A stretch of 8,501 nucleotides of DNA, taken from assembly GCA_027482985.1 (NCBI GenBank), contig JAIXVO010000347.1:1-8501 (forward strand), written 5' to 3'. This document shows, one piece after another, positions 1 through 7,363 of the stretch. Position numbers and translations under genes: made by a program. Each line of letters starts with the position of its first letter. Position 1 is the stretch's first letter. The stretch comes from Cyanobacteriota bacterium (GTDB lineage Bacteria; Cyanobacteriota; Cyanobacteriia; Leptolyngbyales; Leptolyngbyaceae). Below the pieces are notes generated by a model. That model was not told the DNA's origin. It ran no database searches and saw only the letters and a program-made list of their open reading frames with translations.

Positions 1-1
1 C

Positions 2-2221
2 CGCGCGATCGCCCTCCTCTGCCTGCCCAAAGCCGACAATCCCACCGACGACTGCGCCCCCAACTCGGCCTTACCCATAGCCACCGCTGAAGGTGACACC
101 CTGGGCCAAGTCGCCGCCCTCGGCAGCTTAGGCGAAGCCTATCGCCTCCAGGGCGACTATGCCGAAGCCGAAGCCTTCTTACAGCAGGGCCTAGCCCTGA
201 CCCAAGCAGCTGGGTATGCCCAGTTCGAGGTGCCCATGCTAAATAGCTTGGGCAGCATTGCCAGCCGCCAAGCACAAATTGATTTTCGTCGCGCCGACGG
301 TGCCACCCAAGTCGGGCTGATTGATATTGCCGACGAGTTTTCTGAAAAAGCCCAGAGTTCTGAAGCCATTGCCCAGCAACGCTTTGAAACGGCCCTGGCC
401 ACCGCCCAGCAGCAGGCCAACCTGGCGGGCGAATTTCAAACTCGGTTGAATCTGCTGCCCATCTATCGCCGACAAAATAACCCTGACGCGATCGCCGCCA
501 CCCGGCAGCGGCTGGGAGTGCTGATCGACCAACTGCCCGCCAGCCGCGAGGTCGCCTATGGGGCGATCGCCCTGGGTCGCTCTTACCAGCCCTGGGGCAC
601 AGCCTTTCGCTGCGTCGTCCCTGGCGATGAAAACCGTTCCCAGGTTTGGCTAGAGCGGGGAGATGCGATCGCCGCTCAAATCTCTGACCGTCGCGCCCAG
701 TCCTTTGCCCTCGGCGAGCTCGGTCATCTGGCCGAGTGCAAAGGCGAGCTGACGGCTGCTTTGGCCTTAACCCAGCAGGCCCAGATTGCCGCTAACCAGG
801 GCCTCGGCTCTGCCGACAGCCTCTACCTGTGGCAGTGGCAGGCGGGGCGGATCTACCATCACCAGGGCAAGACCGCCGAAGCTTTACTCGCCTACAACCA
901 GGCCGTCGCCACCCTAGACTCCATTCGTACCGAAATTCTGGTCGCCGATCAAGATGTGCAGTTTGACTTTCGCGACACCGTAGAACCCATCTACCGAGAA
1001 TTAATTGAGCTGCAATTGGCCACGGTGCCAGGGCAACCGATCGCCGCCCACAAGCAAAGTACACCTCCTGCTTCAGATCAAGTGACTCTGTCTCCCTTGG
1101 AAGCCGCCCTGGTCACGGCCGATAATCTGCGCTTGGCAGAGCTCCAAAACTACTTTGGCAACGACTGCATCCTTAACCCCGTGGCCCAGGCCCGGGTTGA
1201 CCTCCTCGCCCAGGGCACCCGCACAGCGGTCATTAGCTCGGTGATTTTTCCAGACCGGACGGCCTTAATAGCCAACATTCCCAACCAACCGCCCCAGCTT
1301 GTTTGGATTGACGATAGCGAACAGTTGCGAGACAGGGTGAACCAGTTTCGCCTTGGCCTAGAAGACCGGGCCACTGAACCCTACGACACCGCCCTGGCTG
1401 AACAGCTCTACAGGCAAATCATTACGCCTTTAGAACCTGCCCTTCAGGCGGCTAACATTAATACCCTGGTCTTTATTCATGATGGGTTCTTACGCAGCGT
1501 GCCCATGGCCGCCCTCCACGATGGTCAGCAGTTCCTGATTGAAACCTATGCGATCGCGACAACCCCGGCTCTGACCCTGACCGCTCCAGCGGCCCAACGA
1601 CCAGAGAACATGCAGGCTCTGGTTTTGGGGAGCAGCCAAGCGCTTTTGGTCGAGGGTCGTAGGTTTCGAGCACTACCATCGGTGCCGATCGAGGTTGAAT
1701 CGGTGGTGGCCCAACTACCGGGTAGTCAGGCTTTTTTAGATGATGCCTTTAGCGAGAGCCAGCTCAAAGAGGCCCTGCAAGCTGGAGGGGTTTCTATTTT
1801 GCACTTAGCTACCCACGGCCTCTTTAGCCCCGACCCAGATGATAATTTCATCATTACGGGCCAGGGTGAAAAAGTCACCTTTGGGCAGCTAGAGTCCTTT
1901 ATTCGAGCCGGTACCGCTGGCAATCAGCAAATTGACCTGGTCATGCTGACCGCCTGCGAAACCGCTACCGGAGACGATCGCGCTACCCTGGGACTGGCTG
2001 GGGTCGCCATTCGGGCGGGGGCGCGCAGTGCGATCGCCTCCCTTTGGCAAGCCGATGACAGGGCCACGGCGCAAATTACCCAAGACTTCTATCGATTTCT
2101 GCAAGCGCCCGACCTGAATAAGGCCCAAGCTCTCCAGCAGGCTCAAATTCAGGCAATTCGCAGTGGATCAACTCTCCCTGCGAAATGGGCCCCGTTAGTT
2201 CTGGTGGGCAACTGGCTTTAG
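2..2221 (+). CDS. TPR-CHAT protein, 5'-truncated by the window edge
   Basis: The frame is open from base 2 to the TAG at 2219-2221 (739 residues visible). The GTG at 230 is internal: in-frame upstream codons encode a TPR helix pair (about residues 37-75), so the true start lies left of the window. More TPR-like helices follow to about residue 330, then a C-terminal CHAT domain (about 420-739). CHAT is a caspase/separase-like cysteine peptidase fold. Its expected dyad is present: His605 in the LATHG motif and Cys652 in LTACETA, followed by the family's GLAG..IRAGA...ASLW block and a WAPLVLVG-type C terminus. An active peptidase is therefore predicted, with the TPR part likely acting as a protein-binding sensor. 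The substrate is unknown. No partner gene is visible: the next gene is convergent. The domain call is firm; the role is inference. Confidence 0.93.
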   Translation, partial: RAIALLCLPKADNPTDDCAPNSALPIATAEGDTLGQVAALGSLGEAYRLQGDYAEAEAFLQQGLALTQAAGYAQFEVPMLNSLGSIASRQAQIDFRRADGATQVGLIDIADEFSEKAQSSEAIAQQRFETALATAQQQANLAGEFQTRLNLLPIYRRQNNPDAIAATRQRLGVLIDQLPASREVAYGAIALGRSYQPWGTAFRCVVPGDENRSQVWLERGDAIAAQISDRRAQSFALGELGHLAECKGELTAALALTQQAQIAANQGLGSADSLYLWQWQAGRIYHHQGKTAEALLAYNQAVATLDSIRTEILVADQDVQFDFRDTVEPIYRELIELQLATVPGQPIAAHKQSTPPASDQVTLSPLEAALVTADNLRLAELQNYFGNDCILNPVAQARVDLLAQGTRTAVISSVIFPDRTALIANIPNQPPQLVWIDDSEQLRDRVNQFRLGLEDRATEPYDTALAEQLYRQIITPLEPALQAANINTLVFIHDGFLRSVPMAALHDGQQFLIETYAIATTPALTLTAPAAQRPENMQALVLGSSQALLVEGRRFRALPSVPIEVESVVAQLPGSQAFLDDAFSESQLKEALQAGGVSILHLATHGLFSPDPDDNFIITGQGEKVTFGQLESFIRAGTAGNQQIDLVMLTACETATGDDRATLGLAGVAIRAGARSAIASLWQADDRATAQITQDFYRFLQAPDLNKAQALQQAQIQAIRSGSTLPAKWAPLVLVGNWL

Positions 2222-2222
2222 C

Positions 2223-2240
2223 GGTGGGGCGAACCTCACC
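2223..2240. terminator. hairpin in the convergent gap, possible bidirectional terminator
   Basis: Bases 2223-2229 (GGTGGGG) pair with 2234-2240 (CCTCACC) around a CGAA loop: seven pairs, one of them G-U. It lies just after the CHAT stop and just before the ATPase stop, where both transcripts should end. No U-tract follows on either strand, so intrinsic termination is not well supported. Confidence 0.3.
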
Positions 2241-2248
2241 GGGTAGCT

Positions 2249-3937
2249 TCAAACGGTGCGGTGGAGGCTGGCTCGGCGCAGATTGGCCTTGAACGGCACC
2301 CCCTCTTGGCCTTGGGCGCGTCGGTTGAAGGCGCTGTAGGGCAGCACCCGCCGAATTTCTGCCATGGTGGTGAGACCGGCGGTCACCTTGGCGATCGCCG
2401 CCTTGCGAAATGACTCAAACCCACATTGCTGGAGGTAGCGATGCAGTTGGGTCAGGCTGCCTTCGTAGATGATGTGGCGAATGGTGTCGTCTATGTTGAG
2501 TAGCTCAATGACGGCTTCCCGTCCGGAATAGCCAGAATTAAAGCATTTTGAACACCCGGTTCCGATCCGCCATTGGGCCACATTAGCTTGGTCATAGGAG
2601 ATGCCCAGCAGGTTGAGGTCATTGCCCTGGGGCTGGTGGAGAACCGCGCAGTGGGGGCAGACCTTGCGCACCAGGCGCTGGGCCACCACCCCCAGCAGGG
2701 AATCGCTGATCAGACTGGGGTCGGGGCCAATGTCCTTGAGGCGAGGAATGGCGCTGACGGCATCATTGGTGTGGAGGGTGGTCAGCACCAGGTGCCCGGT
2801 GAGGGCCGCCCGCACCGCCGTCTCCGCCGTTTCGTGATCGCGCACTTCCCCCACCATGATGATGTCTGGGTCCTGCCGCAGAATGGCTCGCATGCCGGCG
2901 GCAAAGGTCATGCCCGCCGCCTCGTGCACCTGGGTTTGCGTAATCCGAGGCAGGACATATTCGACCGGATCTTCCACCGTCACCACATTGACATGCTCGG
3001 TGGCCACCCGCTGCAGGCTGGTGTAGAGGGTACTGGTTTTGCCCGAGCCAGTTGGCCCGGTAAAAATGATCATGCCCTGGGGCTGACGCAACCAATTTTC
3101 ATAGATTTCCAGGGCCGGGGGGGTAAACCCCAGCTCTTGGATAGTCGTGAAGGGGTTTTCCTGGGGCAATAAGCGGATGACGGCCTTCTCACCCTCCACG
3201 CAGGGCAGCGTGCTCACCCGCATATCCAGCCCCGCGTCCAGGTTTTGGTCCTTCGAGTAGCGATCGCCCAGGCGGGCATCCTGGGGGCAACGGCTTTCGG
3301 CAATATCCATGCTGCACATGACCTTGAGGGCCACGATCACCCGGCGGCTGATCTCAGGGGGCAGGGTGGTAATGTCGCGCAAAATGCCGTCAATGCGGTA
3401 GCGCACCAGGAGTCCTGCCCGGGTCGGTTCGAGGTGAATATCGCTGGCCCGGTTGCGCAGGGCCCCGGAAATAATCGTTTTGATCCGGCTGATTTGATCC
3501 GCTGCTTTAGACAGAAAAAGCTCGGTTACCTCGCCGATATTTTCCGATTCCAGTTCGCCAGTGAGGGGATTGACCAATTGCTCGGCGTCGATTTTGTTGG
3601 TGTCTAACCGTTGCAGGCGAAACCAGGCGTGATAGCTTTTGGCGCTGACATTAATGATGTGGATCTCGGTCGGGGTGCGGGCGCTTAATCGCTCAAGCTG
3701 TGCGGCTGACAACAGCCCTGGGCTGCCCAGGTAGAATCGGTTGCGCCACAGCAGCAGTGGAATGACCGGCGGCAGGGTATTGTGCTCTTGAAATTCTCGA
3801 AAGAAGCGATCGCTCACCTCGCGATCGAGCAGGGCAAGATTAACGTCTCCCCGCTCATCCACCAGCAGCGACAAGGACTGCTCCAAATTGAGTTTGTGGT
3901 GCCGAAGCTGTTGCCATGCTGAACCTACCATTGCCAT
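2249..3937 (-). CDS. GspE/PilB-family type II/IV secretion ATPase, orphan
   Basis: 562 residues. This family forms cytoplasmic hexameric ATPases that drive assembly of type IV pili or type II secretion pseudopili. The core is complete: Walker A GPTGSGKT (294-301), Asp box VEDPVEY (321-327), Walker B IIMVGE (359-364), His box LTTLHTN (385-391), and a CxxC...CxxC zinc motif (Cys427, 430, 462, 465), which points to the assembly (GspE/PilB) rather than the retraction (PilT) branch. The N-terminal part (about 1-150) is short and shows no clear second MshEN/T2SSE_N copy. A basic tail of about 30 residues follows the usual C terminus. The ATG at 3937 has GAGG seven bases upstream. No pilus or secretion partner is nearby, so PilB and GspE cannot be separated here. 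The nearest same-strand gene upstream ends 144 bases away across a REP-like hairpin. Confidence 0.93.
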   Translation of the reverse strand: MAMVGSAWQQLRHHKLNLEQSLSLLVDERGDVNLALLDREVSDRFFREFQEHNTLPPVIPLLLWRNRFYLGSPGLLSAAQLERLSARTPTEIHIINVSAKSYHAWFRLQRLDTNKIDAEQLVNPLTGELESENIGEVTELFLSKAADQISRIKTIISGALRNRASDIHLEPTRAGLLVRYRIDGILRDITTLPPEISRRVIVALKVMCSMDIAESRCPQDARLGDRYSKDQNLDAGLDMRVSTLPCVEGEKAVIRLLPQENPFTTIQELGFTPPALEIYENWLRQPQGMIIFTGPTGSGKTSTLYTSLQRVATEHVNVVTVEDPVEYVLPRITQTQVHEAAGMTFAAGMRAILRQDPDIIMVGEVRDHETAETAVRAALTGHLVLTTLHTNDAVSAIPRLKDIGPDPSLISDSLLGVVAQRLVRKVCPHCAVLHQPQGNDLNLLGISYDQANVAQWRIGTGCSKCFNSGYSGREAVIELLNIDDTIRHIIYEGSLTQLHRYLQQCGFESFRKAAIAKVTAGLTTMAEIRRVLPYSAFNRRAQGQEGVPFKANLRRASLHRTV

Positions 3938-4011
3938 GATTTAACCTCACTCAAGATTGAACAAAGGGGACTAAGGGACACGCAAGAAAATAAGGTACCA
4001 ATTGCCGACTT

Positions 4012-4061
4012 TCCCAGTGGTGCATTGCTGCGCTAATGCACCCTACAGCGATCAACTGGGA
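4012..4061 (-). repeat. REP-like GTAG-headed hairpin within a larger inverted repeat
   Basis: Bases 4019-4026 (GGTGCATT) and 4035-4042 (AATGCACC) are perfect 8-bp arms with an 8-base loop. On the minus strand the hairpin is preceded directly by CTGTAG (complement of 4043-4048), the head-plus-palindrome layout of REP elements. An outer 7-bp pair, 4012-4018 (TCCCAGT) with 4055-4061 (ACTGGGA), encloses it. The GGTGCATT...AATGCACCCTAC pattern resembles dispersed repeats I remember from cyanobacterial genomes. It begins about 20 bases after the stop of the small Cys protein, with the core about 40 bases after it, so it could also end or protect that mRNA. No U-tract follows. Confidence 0.75.
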
Positions 4062-4081
4062 TCTTCTTGCTTAGAAATCGC

Positions 4082-4372
4082 CTAACTACCGAAGACTGGG
4101 CGGCCTGTTACCGAGCAGGGTTTGCCATCGTCATCTAAGAAATAACAGGGCTTGATCGCCTGTACCGACGGTTGGGGAGAGGCCTCTGAACCGCCACCGC
4201 ATACCGAGGTGAGGTCACGGATCTCACCCTGGGTGGTGACCATGTAGCAAAAAAACGATACCTCTGAAGCCGCTACGGCCTGAGTAGAAAGGTCTGGTGC
4301 CGCCACGGCTGGCGAGACAACGGCGATCGCCAGGGGTAGGGGCATCATCCAGCGAGAGAGCGTTGGGGGCAT
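4082..4372 (-). CDS. small secreted four-cysteine protein, unknown function
   Basis: 96 residues from the ATG at 4372. I chose this over the ATG nine bases upstream (4381) because AAAGGA lies eight bases before it, whereas AAAGG directly abuts the upstream ATG. The N terminus is a signal peptide: an Arg-Trp n-region, a hydrophobic stretch of about 9-20, and likely cleavage after AVAA (residue 25). The mature part of about 71 residues has four cysteines (42, 58, 76, 86), enough for two disulfides in an oxidising periplasm. The block around Cys42-Cys58 (CYM...G...DLTSVC) resembles short secreted cyanobacterial proteins I remember as unannotated. It lies 57 bases downstream of the NicO gene on the same strand, so it may be cotranscribed. 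The function is unknown. Confidence 0.75.
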   Translation of the reverse strand: MPPTLSRWMMPLPLAIAVVSPAVAAPDLSTQAVAASEVSFFCYMVTTQGEIRDLTSVCGGGSEASPQPSVQAIKPCYFLDDDGKPCSVTGRPVFGS

Positions 4373-4387
4373 AGTAAGCATCCTTTA
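4373..4387 (-). promoter_or_regulatory. ribosome binding site deciding the start of the small Cys protein
   Basis: On the minus strand AAAGGA is followed by eight bases and then the ATG at 4372. The alternative ATG at 4381 overlaps the end of this site and so has no usable spacing. This favours the 96-residue product over a 99-residue one. Confidence 0.5.
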
Positions 4388-4429
4388 AGCAACGGGAGAT
4401 TAACAGGGGGCAAAATGGTGGTCAGACGA

Positions 4430-5908
4430 CTAGAGCAGTTGCAGAATCGATCGGGTCGAAATGCCGACGCCGATGACGGTGATACCCACAGCACTGGCCA
4501 GGGGTAGCCACTGCAACGCCTGCAAACGAGGCAGGGGCACCCGCTTAAAGAGCTGTTTGGCCGAAACCAGCAGCAGGCCCAAACCGGTTAAAACGCTGGC
4601 CAGGCCCAGGCTAAAGGCCACCACCAGCAGCAACCCCGAAATCGGATTGCCCAGCGCGATCGCCCCCAATAGCAAAACCAAGGCCGCCGGGCAGGGCACC
4701 AATCCCGCTGATAGCCCCAGCAGCAGCAGACTGCGCCAGGTGGGGGCGGCGTCGGTGGTCACCAGCAGGTGGCTGTGACCTTGATGGCCATGGTGGTCGT
4801 GGATATGGGAATGTCCGTGGTTATGGCCATGGTCGTGGGGATGGTCGTGATCGTGGGGATGGGGATGGGTACGGGGTTCGGGGTGAGGGGTAGAGCGCCC
4901 ACGCTGCGATCGCTGGGCCATTAAACTGGCACCGATATAGACAATCAACCCGCCCGAGATCAGACTGAGCCACGGATAAATTTGCTCGGGTAGCACATAG
5001 CGGGCGGCGGCCAGAGTGACTAACCCGAGGGCAAACACGCCGATGGTGTGGGTCAGGGTGGTCATGAGGGCTAAAAACAGGGCGTGCCGCGAGGTGGCTC
5101 GTTCGCCCACCAGGTAGGCACCCACCAGGGTTTTGCCATGGCCCGGCGAGAGCGAATGCACTGCCCCCCACATAAAAGCGCCCACCAGCGGTAAGGCCCA
5201 TGCCCCCAGGCCGATCGGGGCGGCCCCGTCTGACGGCAGGGTGAAGGTAGGGTCTTGAGGGGTAAAGACATGGTTGGTAACCTGTCCATTTTGGGCGATG
5301 GTGGCCAGACAACTGGCCCCTGGGGCATCGACCGGAAAGAAGGTGTAGGCGATCGCTAACGCTGACGGTGGCTCGGCCCACCCATAGTGGAGTCGCAGCG
5401 TCGTGTGGCTGCTGGGAGCAATTCTTGCTTCGGGAGAGGTGCTGTCCACCACGGACTGAAGGGTTAGCTGGGGCGCTTGATGGCGGCTGTCGGTGAGGGC
5501 GATCGCGGGCTCAAGGCGTCGGGTGAGTTCGTCGCGATGGCGGGTGAGCTCAGCGTTGGAGAGTTGTCCACTGCCGTCGTCATCGGCAAAGGCGGTCAGC
5601 CCGGTGGGATAGGTCAGGGTGATGCGGGTGGCCATCTCCTCAACCACAATCTCAGCGGTGGCCAAATCACCCCAGTGGGCCCTGGCCGGGGGGGCGATCG
5701 CCAGCCCGAGGATCAGGCAGGTGACGGCGCTCAATAGGCCTAGAACACCGTATCGGCCTAACCGGTGTCGCCCTAAGGAAATTTCTAGGAAAGAAGCTAC
5801 CAGCTTTAATGCAGCGACTGTAGCCGCTGTAGGATGGGCACTGCCCACCATTGGGGAAACTCTTTTCGAGAAATTACCTAAGCGGTATCGGTATGAATCG
5901 TGGGTCAT
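4430..5908 (-). CDS. NicO-family nickel/cobalt transporter with EF-hand periplasmic domain
   Basis: 492 residues from the ATG at 5908 (AGAGG eight bases upstream; a GTG at 5911 would give 493). Order: a long N-terminal region with a hydrophobic signal segment (about 53-72, likely cleavage after Ala77); a periplasmic domain (about 78-230) with an EF-hand-like loop at 109-120 (Asp109, Asp111, Ser113, Gln115, Ser117, Glu120); then the membrane domain. The latter carries the NicO signature HSLSPGHGK (His251, His257), THTIG (His287), and a second-half VPCPAA motif near 404-408. Between the halves a loop at about 342-380 holds 18 histidines, a likely metal-binding stretch. NicO members (RcnA type) move Ni/Co across the inner membrane; direction cannot be told here. 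Residues about 12-51 come from a palindromic insertion, so the N terminus is 40 residues longer than needed. The start lies 11 bases after the stop of the TPR gene. Confidence 0.88.
   Translation of the reverse strand: MTHDSYRYRLGNFSKRVSPMVGSAHPTAATVAALKLVASFLEISLGRHRLGRYGVLGLLSAVTCLILGLAIAPPARAHWGDLATAEIVVEEMATRITLTYPTGLTAFADDDGSGQLSNAELTRHRDELTRRLEPAIALTDSRHQAPQLTLQSVVDSTSPEARIAPSSHTTLRLHYGWAEPPSALAIAYTFFPVDAPGASCLATIAQNGQVTNHVFTPQDPTFTLPSDGAAPIGLGAWALPLVGAFMWGAVHSLSPGHGKTLVGAYLVGERATSRHALFLALMTTLTHTIGVFALGLVTLAAARYVLPEQIYPWLSLISGGLIVYIGASLMAQRSQRGRSTPHPEPRTHPHPHDHDHPHDHGHNHGHSHIHDHHGHQGHSHLLVTTDAAPTWRSLLLLGLSAGLVPCPAALVLLLGAIALGNPISGLLLVVAFSLGLASVLTGLGLLLVSAKQLFKRVPLPRLQALQWLPLASAVGITVIGVGISTRSILQLL
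5762..5891 (-). repeat. 130-bp palindromic REP-like element inserted in frame in the NicO gene
   Basis: The ends form imperfect inverted repeats of about 30 bases: 5762-5793 against 5862-5891, about 23 of 30 aligned positions with a 2-base gap, best in the stretch around AAATTTCT. The centre is a TGGGCA-C-TGCCCA palindrome (5836-5848), preceded on the + strand by CTGTAG (5827-5832). A 14-bp direct repeat with 12 identities borders it (5757-5770 and 5877-5890). The copies are exactly 120 bases apart and in the same reading frame, encoding RYRLG and RHRLG. The element is read through without a stop. The central palindrome resembles GTAGG-TGGGCA-type repeats I remember from cyanobacteria. Exact ends are uncertain, because a third related stretch (CCGATACGGT on the minus strand) follows at about 5747-5756. 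Confidence 0.72.
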
Positions 5909-5927
5909 CACAAAAGCCTCTAATTTT
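5908..5927 (-). promoter_or_regulatory. NicO ribosome binding site overlapping the TPR stop codon
   Basis: On the minus strand the TPR gene ends in TAG (5922-5920), and that codon is part of TTAGAGG, the Shine-Dalgarno site of NicO. Eight bases separate AGAGG from the ATG at 5908. This predicts translational coupling of the two genes and supports a start upstream of the inserted element rather than inside it. Confidence 0.6.
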
Positions 5928-7254
5928 GTGGGATCAGTCCTAACCGTTGCCGAGTCTGGGGGCTAAAGGTGGGGTTAAACGCCATGGCCAGGCGAAAGAA
6001 CTGCTCGGCCTGTTCGGGATGGTGCAGCGCCGCTGCAATGTCTCCGGCCCGATAGGCTAGGTCGGCATTGCACACCCCGTGGTCTAGCGCCTCCCGCACC
6101 ACCTGCTGGGCCTCTGGCCAACGGCCCGCCTCCATCAGCGCCCACGCCAATAGATCCAGGGTTTGGGCATCGCGACGCTGGGCGGCTTCTGCCTCCATCA
6201 GCGCGACAGCCTCCGACCGATCGGCGGGGTCACCCCGTTCCAGCAGTAAATGGGCCAAATCGCGGCGATGGCCGAAGGCATTCCCCTCGATCGTGCGGCG
6301 CAGCTCCTGTTCGGCGGAGTCCCAGGCCTCGTCGGCGGGCCTGCCCTGCAAGGCTTGAAGCCGGGCCAGGCCGTGGAGCGCGATGGGCCCCCCAACCGCC
6401 TGATAGTGGTATTTGGCGGTTCGATACTGTCCCTTAACCGTGGCCAACTCCGCCATCTGGAGATGGGCCAGCGGGTAGTCAGGGACAATCTCCAGGGCCT
6501 CGCGGTAGAGGCCCTGGGCTGTTTTATAGTCGCCCCGTTGGGCGTAGAATCGGCCCAAAAACACTCGGGTCTGGGCCGACCCGGCGGTGTCCGTGGGCTC
6601 CTCCGCTGCGATCGCCCGTTGAAAATCCTCCAGGGCTTGGGGATCCTGCCCCTGGGCCGCATGGGTCAAGGCCCGCAGCGTCAAACTTCCTAGGGACGGA
6701 TACTGCTCGGCCAGGGAGTCCGCGATGGCGGCGGCGGCGTCAACCTCACCCAGGGCCAGCTTGGCCGTGACCACCTGGCTTAAGGCACTGGGGCTAGCTA
6801 CGCTTGCCGCCAGACGCACCGTGGTGGCAAAGTCATGCTGGGCTTCGGCAATCTGGGCCAGGGCCAACACCGCCCCATCATTGCTAACGGGCAAATTCGC
6901 CAAGGACTGTTGAGCCGTTTTTTCCGCCAGCAGGTACCAGCTGTTGTTCCCCGTGGCGCGAGCCATTTGAATATAGAGGTTCGCCAGGGTCGCCTGATCC
7001 AGCCCATCGGTTGGGTTTTGCTGCACCCGGCCCTGGTAGAAGGACATGGACTGCTCTAGGGTGCGCTGATCCTGGCGGTGCCGGGAACTAGCGAATGGAT
7101 ACGCGTAGGCCGTCTGGGGCCCAAATCTCGGCCAAGTTTGCCCCTCAACGGCCCGTCCCAGGGCGATCGCGCCCAGGGACAGCAGACCAATGACTAGCAG
7201 CCGGGCGGCGTACCCTCGCCCAGGGGGGAGCGCAATGGATTTGAAGATCACCAT
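5920..7254 (-). CDS. membrane-anchored or exported TPR protein
   Basis: 444 residues from the ATG at 7254 (AGGA about 11 bases upstream). Residues 18-33 form one hydrophobic segment after a basic stretch, acting as a signal peptide or N-terminal anchor; no further membrane span is seen, so the bulk should be periplasmic. Helical tetratricopeptide-type repeats fill about 85-430. The clearest are 229-256 (LG..YAQRGDY..A...YREALEIVPD), 363-390 (LLAWALMEAGRWPEAQ) and 397-427 (AYRAGDIAAAL...EQAEQFFRLAMAFNP). There is no catalytic motif. TPR arrays bind other proteins, so a scaffold or adaptor role for the neighbouring NicO and DUF4331 proteins is plausible but inferred. Its stop overlaps the NicO ribosome binding site. 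A DUF4331 gene lies 308 bases upstream on the same strand. Confidence 0.87.
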   Translation of the reverse strand: MVIFKSIALPPGRGYAARLLVIGLLSLGAIALGRAVEGQTWPRFGPQTAYAYPFASSRHRQDQRTLEQSMSFYQGRVQQNPTDGLDQATLANLYIQMARATGNNSWYLLAEKTAQQSLANLPVSNDGAVLALAQIAEAQHDFATTVRLAASVASPSALSQVVTAKLALGEVDAAAAIADSLAEQYPSLGSLTLRALTHAAQGQDPQALEDFQRAIAAEEPTDTAGSAQTRVFLGRFYAQRGDYKTAQGLYREALEIVPDYPLAHLQMAELATVKGQYRTAKYHYQAVGGPIALHGLARLQALQGRPADEAWDSAEQELRRTIEGNAFGHRRDLAHLLLERGDPADRSEAVALMEAEAAQRRDAQTLDLLAWALMEAGRWPEAQQVVREALDHGVCNADLAYRAGDIAAALHHPEQAEQFFRLAMAFNPTFSPQTRQRLGLIPQN

Positions 7255-7363
7255 GGCAATGGATTCCTGTGCTGACCAAAACGTCTCTAGCCGCCCCAGA
7301 GGGCGTTAGTTAGGGGACGGGTACCTTCACCCCAGGCAGTCGGCCCGTCAACCTGTCGTCCGC

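Noticed and set aside
230..232. GTG at 230 as the CHAT protein start
   Set aside because: In-frame upstream codons encode a clear TPR helix pair and the frame is open to the window edge.
2..2221. Craspase-type CRISPR-linked TPR-CHAT
   Set aside because: No CRISPR array or gRAMP/Cas7-11 gene is visible, and stand-alone TPR-CHAT proteins are common in cyanobacteria.
2573..3172. 199-residue open frame on the + strand
   Set aside because: It is antisense to the conserved ATPase core (Walker A to Walker B region), has no family features, and is explained by GC-rich codon use of the real gene.
4821..5381. 186-residue open frame on the - strand
   Set aside because: It overlaps NicO in another frame; its Pro/Arg-rich sequence is a frame shadow of the His-rich loop and membrane domain.
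6198..6662. 154-residue open frame on the - strand
   Set aside because: It overlaps the TPR gene in another frame, is rich in Arg/Pro/Trp and lacks any recognisable domain.
7344..7349. TTGACG as a -35 box for the TPR gene
   Set aside because: No acceptable -10 hexamer lies 16-18 bases downstream on the minus strand.
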